Source of the DNA: Flaccisagitta enflata | Lineage: Eukaryota; Chaetognatha; Sagittoidea; Aphragmophora | NCBI GenBank assembly: GCA_965153355.1 | Contig: OZ231128.1 | Span: 40,982,001-41,046,000, forward strand | Direction of reading: 5' to 3' | DNA: 64,000 bases | Part shown: in pieces, positions 36,961-64,000 of the stretch | How the letters are laid out: each line of letters starts with the position of its first letter | Numbering within the stretch: the first letter of the stretch is position 1 | The notes under the pieces: generated by a model | The model's database searches: none | What the model saw: the letters and a program-made list of their open reading frames with translations, nothing else | Told to the model about the DNA's origin: nothing | Made by a program: the position numbers and the translations under genes

Positions 36961-37235
36961 TTAAGTCCAGTAAAATATTACTACAAAAATAATAGGCAAA
37001 GGGTAGTAAAAGTTTAGGAATTTTTCTGAAAATTGGTACACAAGCTCCCATTGACATAAAAATACCACTGGTAAAGTTTCATGAACTTCTGAAGTCTGGT
37101 TCAAAAGATATGAGAAGGTTTTAAACGCCGGAACAAACGACAGACTACACGATCAGGTCCATCACATAGTCACCGACGAAAACTGTTCGCCGGGGACAAA
37201 AATACGGTACTTATTTCAAAATTTTCATTACTTTT

Positions 37236-37416
37236 AGTTGTGTGTACGCAATTATAACCCGCTATGTCGGGCAGTGGGTCAGGGGCTGTTAGCTTTTTGG
37301 GCATTAACCGGCAGTTTAGCATATTTGCTCGTGTCCAAATACTTGAGATGGCCTTTTTTATGATGGCCCCTGCCCACTCGCACATGATTTTGGTGGCCAA
37401 GCATCCGGCCTTGTTT
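37236..37416 (+). repeat. Palindrome-triplet element, copy A4 (diverged)
   Basis: Diverged hairpin AGTTGTGTGTACGCAATT (37236-37253), third copy GCACATGATT (37380-37389), end GCATCCGGCCTTGTTTTT. The third word shows the same C-to-T drift as the hairpin. It begins 38 bp after element D copy 1. Confidence 0.65.
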
Positions 37417-37833
37417 TTCAAAAAAATGATTAATTTTTTTCAGCAAGCTTCTAAAAACCTAATTTGCACAAAGTTCTTTAAAATAACAGTCTTTTCTCTA
37501 AATCAGATTTAATTTTCTTCTTTTTAATTAAGCTTTTAATAAAGCTTTTTAATTAAGTGATCTATTCTAACAACAACTTCAACTTCAACTTCAATTAAAC
37601 CGGTCAAGGAAAGCCAATGGCTTGTAGCTCCGGTGCATAAGGTCAGACATCTCCATTCATGCTATCCATTTCTACAGATATCACTTATCCATTTCAATAA
37701 AGAACATTAATTGGTATAAGATACCAAAAAAAACGATCAAAACATTCCACCTTACCATTGCATAAATTGGTATTTTTACCAAAGATTAACCGTCCTGTAT
37801 CCCGTAACAGTGTGGTTATTGTAAAAACTCGTA

Positions 37834-40764
37834 TCAATCCGTCTTCATAAGTCGGTCGTCCAATCTGTTCTTGAATGACTCAAGGGAAGGCGCCATCTTT
37901 ATCTCTCCTGGGAGAAGATTCCATTTTTGAATCACCCTGTATGAGAAGAAACCGTGTCTCTGTTTTTTGCCATTAACTGCCATCTCTTTCACTAGTCGGG
38001 GTCCACCTCTTGCTTCTCGGACCTCCCAAAATTGATTTGGATTGATTCTTGTCAATCCTTTGAGCATCTTGAACACTTCAATCATATCTCCCCGATCTCG
38101 CCTTTGTTCAAGCGTCATTAGCTCAAGTTTCTTCCTCCTTTCGTCTGAATTCAGTTTTTTCAGTCCATAAACCATGGCTGTTGCCTTTGACTGAACGGCT
38201 TCTAGCAGCTTGGAGTCCGCCGACGATCCAGGTGGGCAGGCGGCCATTCCATAATCCAAGTGTGGGCGGATCCTTTGATTGTATAGGACACAGAAAGCCC
38301 TCTTGTCAATGTACGTAAAGTTTCTCCGAATCCGTGCAATTTCCGCAAGAGCTTTGCATCTTGCCTTGTTCACATGGGTCGAGGTGGACAGATCATCTGT
38401 GACCCAGAAGCCAATATCCTTCTCAACTTTGACCGTTTCAATCAATGATCCATTCATTGTGTATGGCAAATGAGGGTTCTCTTTTCCAATGTGCATCACT
38501 TTTGACTTTTTGGGATTTATCTCCATTTTCCAATTTTTGGCCCATTGCGCAATGCAGTCAATTCGCTTTTGCAGACATGCTTGATCCTCCTCATTGCATC
38601 TCTCTTCTTTTCTTATTTCTTGGTAGCACTTTGTATCATCGGCAAGTAACATAACCAAGGACTGTTCTTCCGGGCTGCATGCCCCGGGAAGATCATTGAT
38701 AAATAAAAGAAAGAGGAGAAAACCAAGAACTGTCCCCTGGGTGGTCCCACTGACCACCTCCAGCCAATCGGACAGTGCATTGCCCACAGCCACTCTTTGC
38801 TGTCGATTTTCCAAATAGGCCTTCAACCATTGCAAGAGCTTACCATCAATCCCATAAGCTTGCAGCTTAATGAAAAGCAGCCTATGGGAAACTTTATCAA
38901 AGGCTTTAGCATAGTCAAAGTAGGCGACATCAACGGCATTTCCACCATCAAGGATTTCTGTCCATCGTTCAAGGCAAAGCAATATGTTGGTCTGGCATGA
39001 CCTCCCACGGACAAAGCCATGCTGCTGCTCTGATAGCAGGCCATTAGTCATCAAAAAACTCATTATTGCAGAGCATATCATTCTCTCAAGGACTTTACAC
39101 AGGACTGATGTAAGTGCCACTAGTCTGAAATTTGCCATTATTGCTTTGGAGCCAGATTTGTGTATTGGGATAATATTGGCTACCTTCCACAGTTGCGGTA
39201 CCTCCCCTTTATCCAGGGATTTCCGATAGATCTTGTACAACAATGGGGCCAATTCTTTTGAGCATTCCTTCAGAATTCGGCTTTCCACACCATCTGGACC
39301 TGCCGCCTTGTTAGGGTTCAACCCTTGGAGAACTTCTTCGACACCTTCCACTGAGAGGTACACATCTTGGATTCTCTCACTTGTCTGCTCTGGAAAAACT
39401 GGGGGAGGAGTTAGTCCATCATCGTATGTAAACACCGAGTGGTAATAGGTGTTGAGGGCTGTAGCTGCCTCCTCTTCAGTTTCTGTCAGTTTTCCATCAG
39501 CGTCAGTCACATTTGAAACTCCTTGTTTCGTTTTCAAGGATCGGCGACAGTGACCATGAAAAAGATTTGGGTTCTCTTTCATGTCTGCAATAAGACCTTT
39601 TTCATAGTTGGCCTTTGCTGATCTGATCATGTCACCCAACTTGTTCCTTTCCATCTTGTATGCATCATAGTCTCGTGGCAAGTCAGACTGCTTGAATTGC
39701 TTCCAAGTCTTCCATTTCAAGAACCTCTGTTTCTTGATCGCTGCGCCCTTCATCCATGGGAGCCGATTTTTGTTACTTTTTGGCCGACAGAGTGGGATAT
39801 GCTTTGTTTTCAGTTCATTGATCTTTTCAACCAAGATCCTATTCATTTTATCAGGTGAATCATCCGAGTCAAGTTCAAAAGTGCGCAAATCCTTTTTCAT
39901 TGCTTCCCAGTTAGCGTTTTTGAAGTTGTGTCTCAATTTTGTCGTATTTTTGAAAATTGGTTCACTCACCACCAATCTCCATTTCTGGCACAGATGATCG
40001 CTCTTCCCAAGTGGCGGCAATTCTTGAATATCATTCACCATATTCTCTTCATTGGTGAAGATGAGGTCCAGGCAGGAATTTTGTGATCCCTGGAATCTTG
40101 TTGAATTCTGCACATGCTGGAACAAGTCCAGATCCTCCACCATTTCTAGGAAGCAGCTTGATAATGAGCTTTCCGAATCTGCGCTTTGATGAGAGCTCCA
40201 GTTAATCAGCGGCAGGTTGAAATCACCACAGATCATGAGGTATTCATGTTTCACAGTAGCAGCCCGTCTTATCATCTCCAGCAATAACTGGTTATCTGCA
40301 CTCGAGTTCGGACTGCGATATACTGCCCCCAGAAGCAAAGATTTGTTGTCTTTCAGCTTGATCACACTCCATGCAGAACAATCAAAGTTTCCTTTCTCTA
40401 GCAGTGGGCAAGCTGAGTGGTTAAGTGAGTCATGAACATACATACCAACTCCTCTTCCTAACCCGCCTTTTCCGTCCAAATGGTCACCCCGATATAACGT
40501 GTAGCCTTCAATACCAAGTTCATTATCCTTAACTGAGGTAGCAGCTCCAAACTCTGTGAGAGCCAATACATGAGGGTTATGGGCATCAATAAAATCATGT
40601 ATTTCACTTTTTTTGTTCATGGCCGACTGGCAGTTAGTGTGTACAATAGCAAGTTCATTAAAAGATGTCATAGGCAAAGACTCATGCCTACTGTTCAAGT
40701 TATCAATACTACTTCTAGGTTCACCATTGCTGGTGTTGCCGTTTACACGGTCACAACTAATCAA
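37834..40764 (-). CDS. CR1-type ORF2: AP endonuclease + reverse transcriptase (~975 aa)
   Basis: The endonuclease domain (~35-270) has N-x-Q (HTNCQ, ~43-46), E in LTEF (~71), YRSPN (~149), GDFNLP (~180) and SDH (~255), the metal and catalytic residues of APE-type endonucleases. The RT (~480-780) has AGPDGVESRIL, QHGFVRGRSCQTNIL, motif A YFDYAKAFD (~614), motif B SGTTQGTVLG and motif C LADD (~706). The frame opens with TTG at 40764, overlapping the ORF1 stop as TTGA. The first ATG is at codon 32 (40671), just before the endonuclease. Motif B has TTQG where PQG is common, and motif C has LADD where FADD is common. Both are tolerated in this clade, but I cannot tell whether the enzyme is active. 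Confidence 0.92.
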   Translation of the reverse strand: MISCDRVNGNTSNGEPRSSIDNLNSRHESLPMTSFNELAIVHTNCQSAMNKKSEIHDFIDAHNPHVLALTEFGAATSVKDNELGIEGYTLYRGDHLDGKGGLGRGVGMYVHDSLNHSACPLLEKGNFDCSAWSVIKLKDNKSLLLGAVYRSPNSSADNQLLLEMIRRAATVKHEYLMICGDFNLPLINWSSHQSADSESSLSSCFLEMVEDLDLFQHVQNSTRFQGSQNSCLDLIFTNEENMVNDIQELPPLGKSDHLCQKWRLVVSEPIFKNTTKLRHNFKNANWEAMKKDLRTFELDSDDSPDKMNRILVEKINELKTKHIPLCRPKSNKNRLPWMKGAAIKKQRFLKWKTWKQFKQSDLPRDYDAYKMERNKLGDMIRSAKANYEKGLIADMKENPNLFHGHCRRSLKTKQGVSNVTDADGKLTETEEEAATALNTYYHSVFTYDDGLTPPPVFPEQTSERIQDVYLSVEGVEEVLQGLNPNKAAGPDGVESRILKECSKELAPLLYKIYRKSLDKGEVPQLWKVANIIPIHKSGSKAIMANFRLVALTSVLCKVLERMICSAIMSFLMTNGLLSEQQHGFVRGRSCQTNILLCLERWTEILDGGNAVDVAYFDYAKAFDKVSHRLLFIKLQAYGIDGKLLQWLKAYLENRQQRVAVGNALSDWLEVVSGTTQGTVLGFLLFLLFINDLPGACSPEEQSLVMLLADDTKCYQEIRKEERCNEEDQACLQKRIDCIAQWAKNWKMEINPKKSKVMHIGKENPHLPYTMNGSLIETVKVEKDIGFWVTDDLSTSTHVNKARCKALAEIARIRRNFTYIDKRAFCVLYNQRIRPHLDYGMAACPPGSSADSKLLEAVQSKATAMVYGLKKLNSDERRKKLELMTLEQRRDRGDMIEVFKMLKGLTRINPNQFWEVREARGGPRLVKEMAVNGKKQRHGFFSYRVIQKWNLLPGEIKMAPSLESFKNRLDDRLMKTD

Positions 40765-41987
40765 AAATCATTGCTCCCTCCTGCTGTGGCACTGAGGGGT
40801 TGTTGCTGCATTGGATGCGGAGTCGCCGGACGTGTATCTGTCCCTTGCAGGGTGCGGGTTGGTGTCTGATCAGGGCCAGTACCTGGTGACTGACCTCCCG
40901 TGTCATTATCATTGGCAACTGGGCCAGTTCTCTGTCTTTTTGCTGCATCATCCTCCACACTATTTTTTCTCTTTCGGGAATGAGGCCGTCCATCCCCTCG
41001 TGGCCACCTGGCTGCTCTGGTCACTGTTGCACCTCTTCCTCGTACTGATCCATTCCCTCTGCCAGGTGGACGTCCTCTTCTTTTTCCTCTTCCTCTCTCT
41101 GCTTCCGTAGGGACATTTCCAGCATTTTCGGCATTTTCTTCTCTCTCCTTTTCTAGGCGAAAGAGACGAGCCTCCTCTCTCTGGTTATATGTTCTATCAC
41201 GCATGATGAAGACATCGTTGGTCAGCTTCACCGATTCAGCCTTCTCTAGAATTCTCTCGCAATCTTCAACCAGAGTGAAAATTGCCAAGGCTTTCCGAGG
41301 ATATCTTCCTTTCTGACCAACCCTGATGACTTTGGTTGGTTTCACATCAATTCCCAGCTCTCTCAATATTTCGTCCACTTTCTCTTCATCCTGCTTTTTC
41401 CGATCTTCAGCTTCATTTTGAGTTGGTTCTGGGATGTTGCCAAAGATGAGGTTCTTTTCCCGCTTTTCAATCTCCCAGATCTCTCTTACAACTGCATTTG
41501 TTTGTCGGACATTCGGGGTCTCTCCGTCCATATTTTTTAGCCTTTTTTCCATCTCATCATTCTTCTTTTCCATTTCTTTCATCTTTTCACTGTTCTTTTT
41601 AATGGCATCATCATGAGCATCAAGTCTCGCTACATTCTCATTCTGGACTTTTTCGATGCCATCAATCTTGTTGGCAACATCTTTGATTTGCTCCAGACCC
41701 TCCATCACTTTTACTCTTTCAGCTTGTTGGTCTTCCTGACCTTTTTTGATGGTTATCATGTCCTGCTGGAGAGATTCCAACACGGACAGCAAGTTTTTGC
41801 ATTTCTCTTCGCATGGTCTACATTTCCACATGCTTTTACCCATCTTTTTCATCATTGTGCAGAACTCAGCGGGCAGTTCCGCACATGTAAAGCAAAACTC
41901 CACTTTACACTCTTGGCATATGGCCCCAGGCCTATTCTCGCCTTTTCGGTTGACAACAATTGTGCACTTCGCGCATTTCTCAGCCAT
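40761..41987 (-). CDS. CR1-type ORF1 with N-terminal zinc finger and coiled coil (408 aa)
   Basis: The N-terminus (~4-60) carries Cys pairs CAKC, CQEC, CFTC and CRPC in a PHD/FYVE-like spacing, typical of CR1-group ORF1 proteins. A long charged coiled coil follows (~65-160). A small RRM-like/transposase-22-type region comes next (~170-270: NLIFGNIPE, KPTKVIRVGQKGRYPRKALAI). The tail is strongly basic, RG-rich and then Pro/Thr-rich (~300-408). This protein normally binds the element RNA and acts as a chaperone. The start at 41987 is the first Met after the GA-repeat leader. The frame is intact. Confidence 0.88.
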   Translation of the reverse strand: MAEKCAKCTIVVNRKGENRPGAICQECKVEFCFTCAELPAEFCTMMKKMGKSMWKCRPCEEKCKNLLSVLESLQQDMITIKKGQEDQQAERVKVMEGLEQIKDVANKIDGIEKVQNENVARLDAHDDAIKKNSEKMKEMEKKNDEMEKRLKNMDGETPNVRQTNAVVREIWEIEKREKNLIFGNIPEPTQNEAEDRKKQDEEKVDEILRELGIDVKPTKVIRVGQKGRYPRKALAIFTLVEDCERILEKAESVKLTNDVFIMRDRTYNQREEARLFRLEKEREENAENAGNVPTEAERGRGKRRGRPPGRGNGSVRGRGATVTRAARWPRGDGRPHSRKRKNSVEDDAAKRQRTGPVANDNDTGGQSPGTGPDQTPTRTLQGTDTRPATPHPMQQQPLSATAGGSNDF

Positions 41988-41992
41988 TTTTC

Positions 41993-42031
<39 letters not shown>

Positions 42032-42259
42032 GTCAAAGTCGTTCGTGGAGGTCGAAAGGCTATGCCTGCTCAGTTACGTTCACTCAAGAAGCACCTCCGT
42101 TTGTCTTTGTATTATCAGCGAGCCGTTTTTCAATCAACAGTTTTAATCTTCGTGAGCTTTTTCACTTTTTTCAGTCCATTTTCTTTCTTTCTCAATCAGC
42201 ATCAATTTTCCATTTGACTCACTTCGTCAGCTTTCTTTCCTTTTCGCTTCCAATCAACT

Positions 42260-42320
<61 letters not shown>

Positions 42321-42780
42321 GTCAAAGTTGTTCGTGGAGGTCGAAAGGCTATGCCTGCTCAGTTACGTTCACTCAAGAAGCACCTCCGTTTGTCTTTGTA
42401 TAAGAAGAGAGACCCCCTTCTTCGGGGTCGTTCGCAAATTCAATCATTCACGGGTTGCCTTGCACCACTCTTCTTGAGTGGCACCCCGTTCTCATCAATC
42501 AACTTTCTTTTCCAATCTGTCAATTCTTCCGATTTTTCGTTCCACTTTCTCCACGATTCAACGTTGTACAGCTCCCAATCGATTTTGTCTTTGTTAGTGT
42601 TCAATGTTTTTAATAAATCACATAGCGTTCATGGCCCTTTCATTGACGGCGGGCAGCATCGCACTTATAATAGCAAGTCCGTATCCAATTCAAGAGAAGC
42701 ACTTTTTATATCTGCAAAGAAATCGCTCGACCAAGCGCGACCTCCAGCCCTCGTCGACAACGATCGGTGACGCCTGGAGC
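41988..42780 (-). repeat. CR1 5' leader with duplicated GA-flanked monomer
   Basis: The block after each (GA)n run (42000-42028 and 42265-42316 on plus) contains GAATTGTCAAAGT, GTTCGTGGAGGTCGAAAGGC and CACTCAAGAAGCACCTCCG. It occurs twice, at 42029-42112 and 42317-42400, about 288 bp apart. Tandem leader monomers of this kind carry the promoter in some LINE families. Their role here is inferred. Confidence 0.7.
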
Positions 42781-43347
42781 CCGCGCTTAATTAAGCAAAT
42801 AAAAGAATTTTAGCTTGTTATTTTTTTTAACAAATAACTGTTCTATTAAGAACAAAAGTGATCTTTATTTTTATTCCCTTCCACATAATATAAATAGGGT
42901 GAAGAGATAATTGCTACGACCAATGCAATGTGAAGCACTCAAAGCTCATGGGGTGAGAATGAAAGATTGAAAAGATGGTCAGTTTATCCAAAGACCCATA
43001 TATGCTAATAATGGGAACTGAAACATGCTAGAATTTGAATGGCACAATTTCGAGAGTCAACAGTGCGACCGCGGTCCAAAACTAATTCAAAGAAAAATGT
43101 CTTCAAATATTGCTCTGCTTATGAGGAAACGTTCGGTTTGAAGAGTGTAAGCTTGAGCTTACATAAGACCCGAAAGTGCGAATAACGAAAGCTAGGACTT
43201 ATTCTTTTATAAACCGGAAGCGACTTAGTTTGAATAACGAGAACAGTGGATTGCCCCTACACAGCTAAAACTTGGCTACACTACACATGTAAATGAGGTA
43301 AGCGATCGTTTTCGGCGGGATAGAATGTTATTGACGATGAGCGATGG

Positions 43348-52184
<8,837 letters not shown>

Positions 52185-53469
52185 GATCCAACTAGATAGG
52201 CACGTTTAAGGGTAACGTTGCCGCCAACGAATCTCACATGAATTTAGTCAAGTTGTATTTTAGGATACAAAATGGATTAGTCGCGATTTAACAATCACAC
52301 GTGATTTATCATAGTTTGGGAAATCATGGCGTGCACTCGAATCTTTTAAGGGCGCGTTACTGTCTCGTGCTTTGTATAGTAGAAAGTAATAACGGGTGAA
52401 AAATAAGATAATTAATAACGGGGCGTGTAAACACAGAAAAATGGTAAATTTACTAATTAGTAAATTAGGCAAAACTGCGACGCAGAAAACGTTGGGATTT
52501 AATATACATACAGTAAAGTGCGACTAAAAGTGGAATAATGAGGGAAGTAAAAATTCAAATTATATGCTAATCTTGATGCAAGATATATTTATTTATTATT
52601 TCAACCATAATAAAAGGCCGAGAAGTCAATTAGTCTTCAGCGTGTAAATGTGAATTTATAAAAAATTTGATTGAACTGATTTTTTTCAAAAAATTCTATC
52701 CCTTCTTTTATAACCGAAAAATGTTTAAAAATGAAATCTTCTTTTATTTTGATACAACTTGAAAACTGAAAAACCACTTATCCTATCAGTCAACCTTAAA
52801 TCCGAATAAATAGTTAAATTCTTTCTCATTTAAATAAATAATAATATTTAGAATATAATTGCCCTCGTTTTCCCAGTTTTAGCAGCACTACTGTAGAGCT
52901 GGACAAAAGAAACGTAACATACTGATTGACAGTTTTTTAATTACTCTGAATGCTTTGAAACGGATAAATCATGGTAGGGAGCGAAATAAAGTAAAAATGA
53001 CATTCTTAACTAATGACCACTCAATCAAGTGTCGCGTTTCTTTTGACCACGCAGGACAGAATGTATTTCTTAAAGTAAACAATTGAACTTTAAAAACGTC
53101 TTTGCTACGTCATCCTAGTCCCCGCGGCCATAGTGTCCATGCCGGAAAGAAAAGATAAACCAGAGGCATAAATAGGAATAATACAACCATGCGATAACCA
53201 GACTGATAAAGAAAATATCACGTTTTAAGGTGGGACAACAGGTAAATGGCTCTCATTATCATTTAACGTTCTAAGAATGAGTAAATGAGTATCTGAAAAT
53301 TCTATTAAAGTCTAAGATAGTTCTCTACAAAAACAAAAACGAATGGAATAAGAAGGAATGCTTTGAAATTTCTGGATATAATTTTTTTGTTAACTTCCAA
53401 CAGTTATATTGCAGGAGACGATCACTAGAAATCCTTTCACTTTACTTTCCAGGAATCTGACATTTAAAT
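52185..53469. other. Intergenic stretch between F-box/LRR and LIM genes
   Basis: AT-rich. It holds the F-box/LRR promoter side and, at the far end, the LIM gene 3' flank. No motif, gene or repeat array is recognised. Confidence 0.4.

Positions 53470-64000
<10,531 letters not shown>

Larger units (their letters stand above)
35095..37197. mobile_element. Composite element D, copy 1
   Basis: In order: a long hairpin (35095-35144, arms AGCTTCAAAATTACAGTCCC and complement); a second hairpin (TTCTCG-TCGCGT-AA-ACGCGA-CTCGAGAA, 35142-35169); a poly(A) block with TTC interruptions; a 22-bp minisatellite (35336-36030); and ~170-bp imperfect repeats with CAGACCTCAGATTTAATTCG. It ends with ACTACACGATCAGGTCCATC and CCGGGGAC at 37197. 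Copy 2 at 45515-47183 has the same order, so the whole block moved or was duplicated as a unit. No enzyme is encoded. Confidence 0.75.
37570..42780 (-). mobile_element. CR1/jockey-type non-LTR retrotransposon, apparently full length
   Basis: Two intact ORFs in the expected order on the minus strand: ORF1 at 41987-40761 and ORF2 at 40764-37834. A 5' leader with tandem GA-rich monomers reaches about 42780. A ~260-bp 3' UTR ends in a short TTGAAG-type tandem repeat (37573-37598 on plus as AACTTCAACTTC), in place of a poly(A) tail. Terminal microsatellite tails are typical of the CR1/L2 group. It lies between FBXW5 and the F-box/LRR gene. Outer boundaries are approximate. Confidence 0.82.

Noticed and set aside
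37834-40764. Start of ORF2 as an ATG at 40764
   Set aside because: The codon there is TTG. The first true ATG in frame is at 40671.

Overview
This window is a piece of an invertebrate animal nuclear genome. Coding exons are short, bounded by GT...AG introns, and splice in a consistent phase. The recognisable proteins are metazoan: a DNAJC10-type ER co-chaperone, D-2-hydroxyglutarate dehydrogenase, the zinc transporter ZnT7, a STAR/KH RNA-binding protein, LSM3, FBXW5, an F-box/LRR protein and a multi-LIM muscle protein of the Mlp84B type. The LIM protein points to a bilaterian, possibly an arthropod. The phylum cannot be fixed by eye.

Layout. All eight host genes lie on the minus strand. From low to high coordinate they are: DNAJC10-like (first two exons, 1449-3641; the rest lies off the low end), D2HGDH (9221-13300), SLC30A7 (13669-17223), KHDRBS-like (26186-27079), LSM3 (27466-27972), FBXW5-like (28432-34494), F-box/LRR (43348-52184), and the LIM gene (53470 to beyond 64000, 5' end missing). 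I read exon junctions from splice sites plus reading phase. The models for D2HGDH, SLC30A7, LSM3 and FBXW5 close as complete frames. The F-box/LRR model closes in phase but contains one internal TGA.

Between and inside the genes is dense repeat DNA. There are two autonomous-type non-LTR retrotransposon copies: an R2/NeSL-like one with a restriction-like endonuclease, nested antisense in FBXW5 intron 1 (31010-33667), and an apparently intact CR1/jockey-type one with ORF1 and ORF2 (about 37570-42780). Other repeats are palindromic TA-flanked MITEs, 22-bp minisatellites inside inverted-repeat elements, a 3.4-kb inverted structure of TTAGGG-like satellite around a palindrome cluster (17415-20841), a two-copy composite element (35095-37197 and 45515-47183), and long di-, tri- and tetranucleotide tracts.

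The most unusual signal is a dispersed family of roughly 120-240-bp elements (13 copies or fragments). Each begins with an 18-nt palindrome, and a third copy of the half-palindrome sits near the other end. The word itself differs between copies (AGTCGCG, AGTTGCG, AGGTGCG, AGTCGCT), but the three positions change together. I do not know a named family with this property.

The host genes are unrelated housekeeping or tissue genes and form no pathway or operon. I found no rRNA or CRISPR, and by eye no tRNA. No promoter could be supported from sequence alone.
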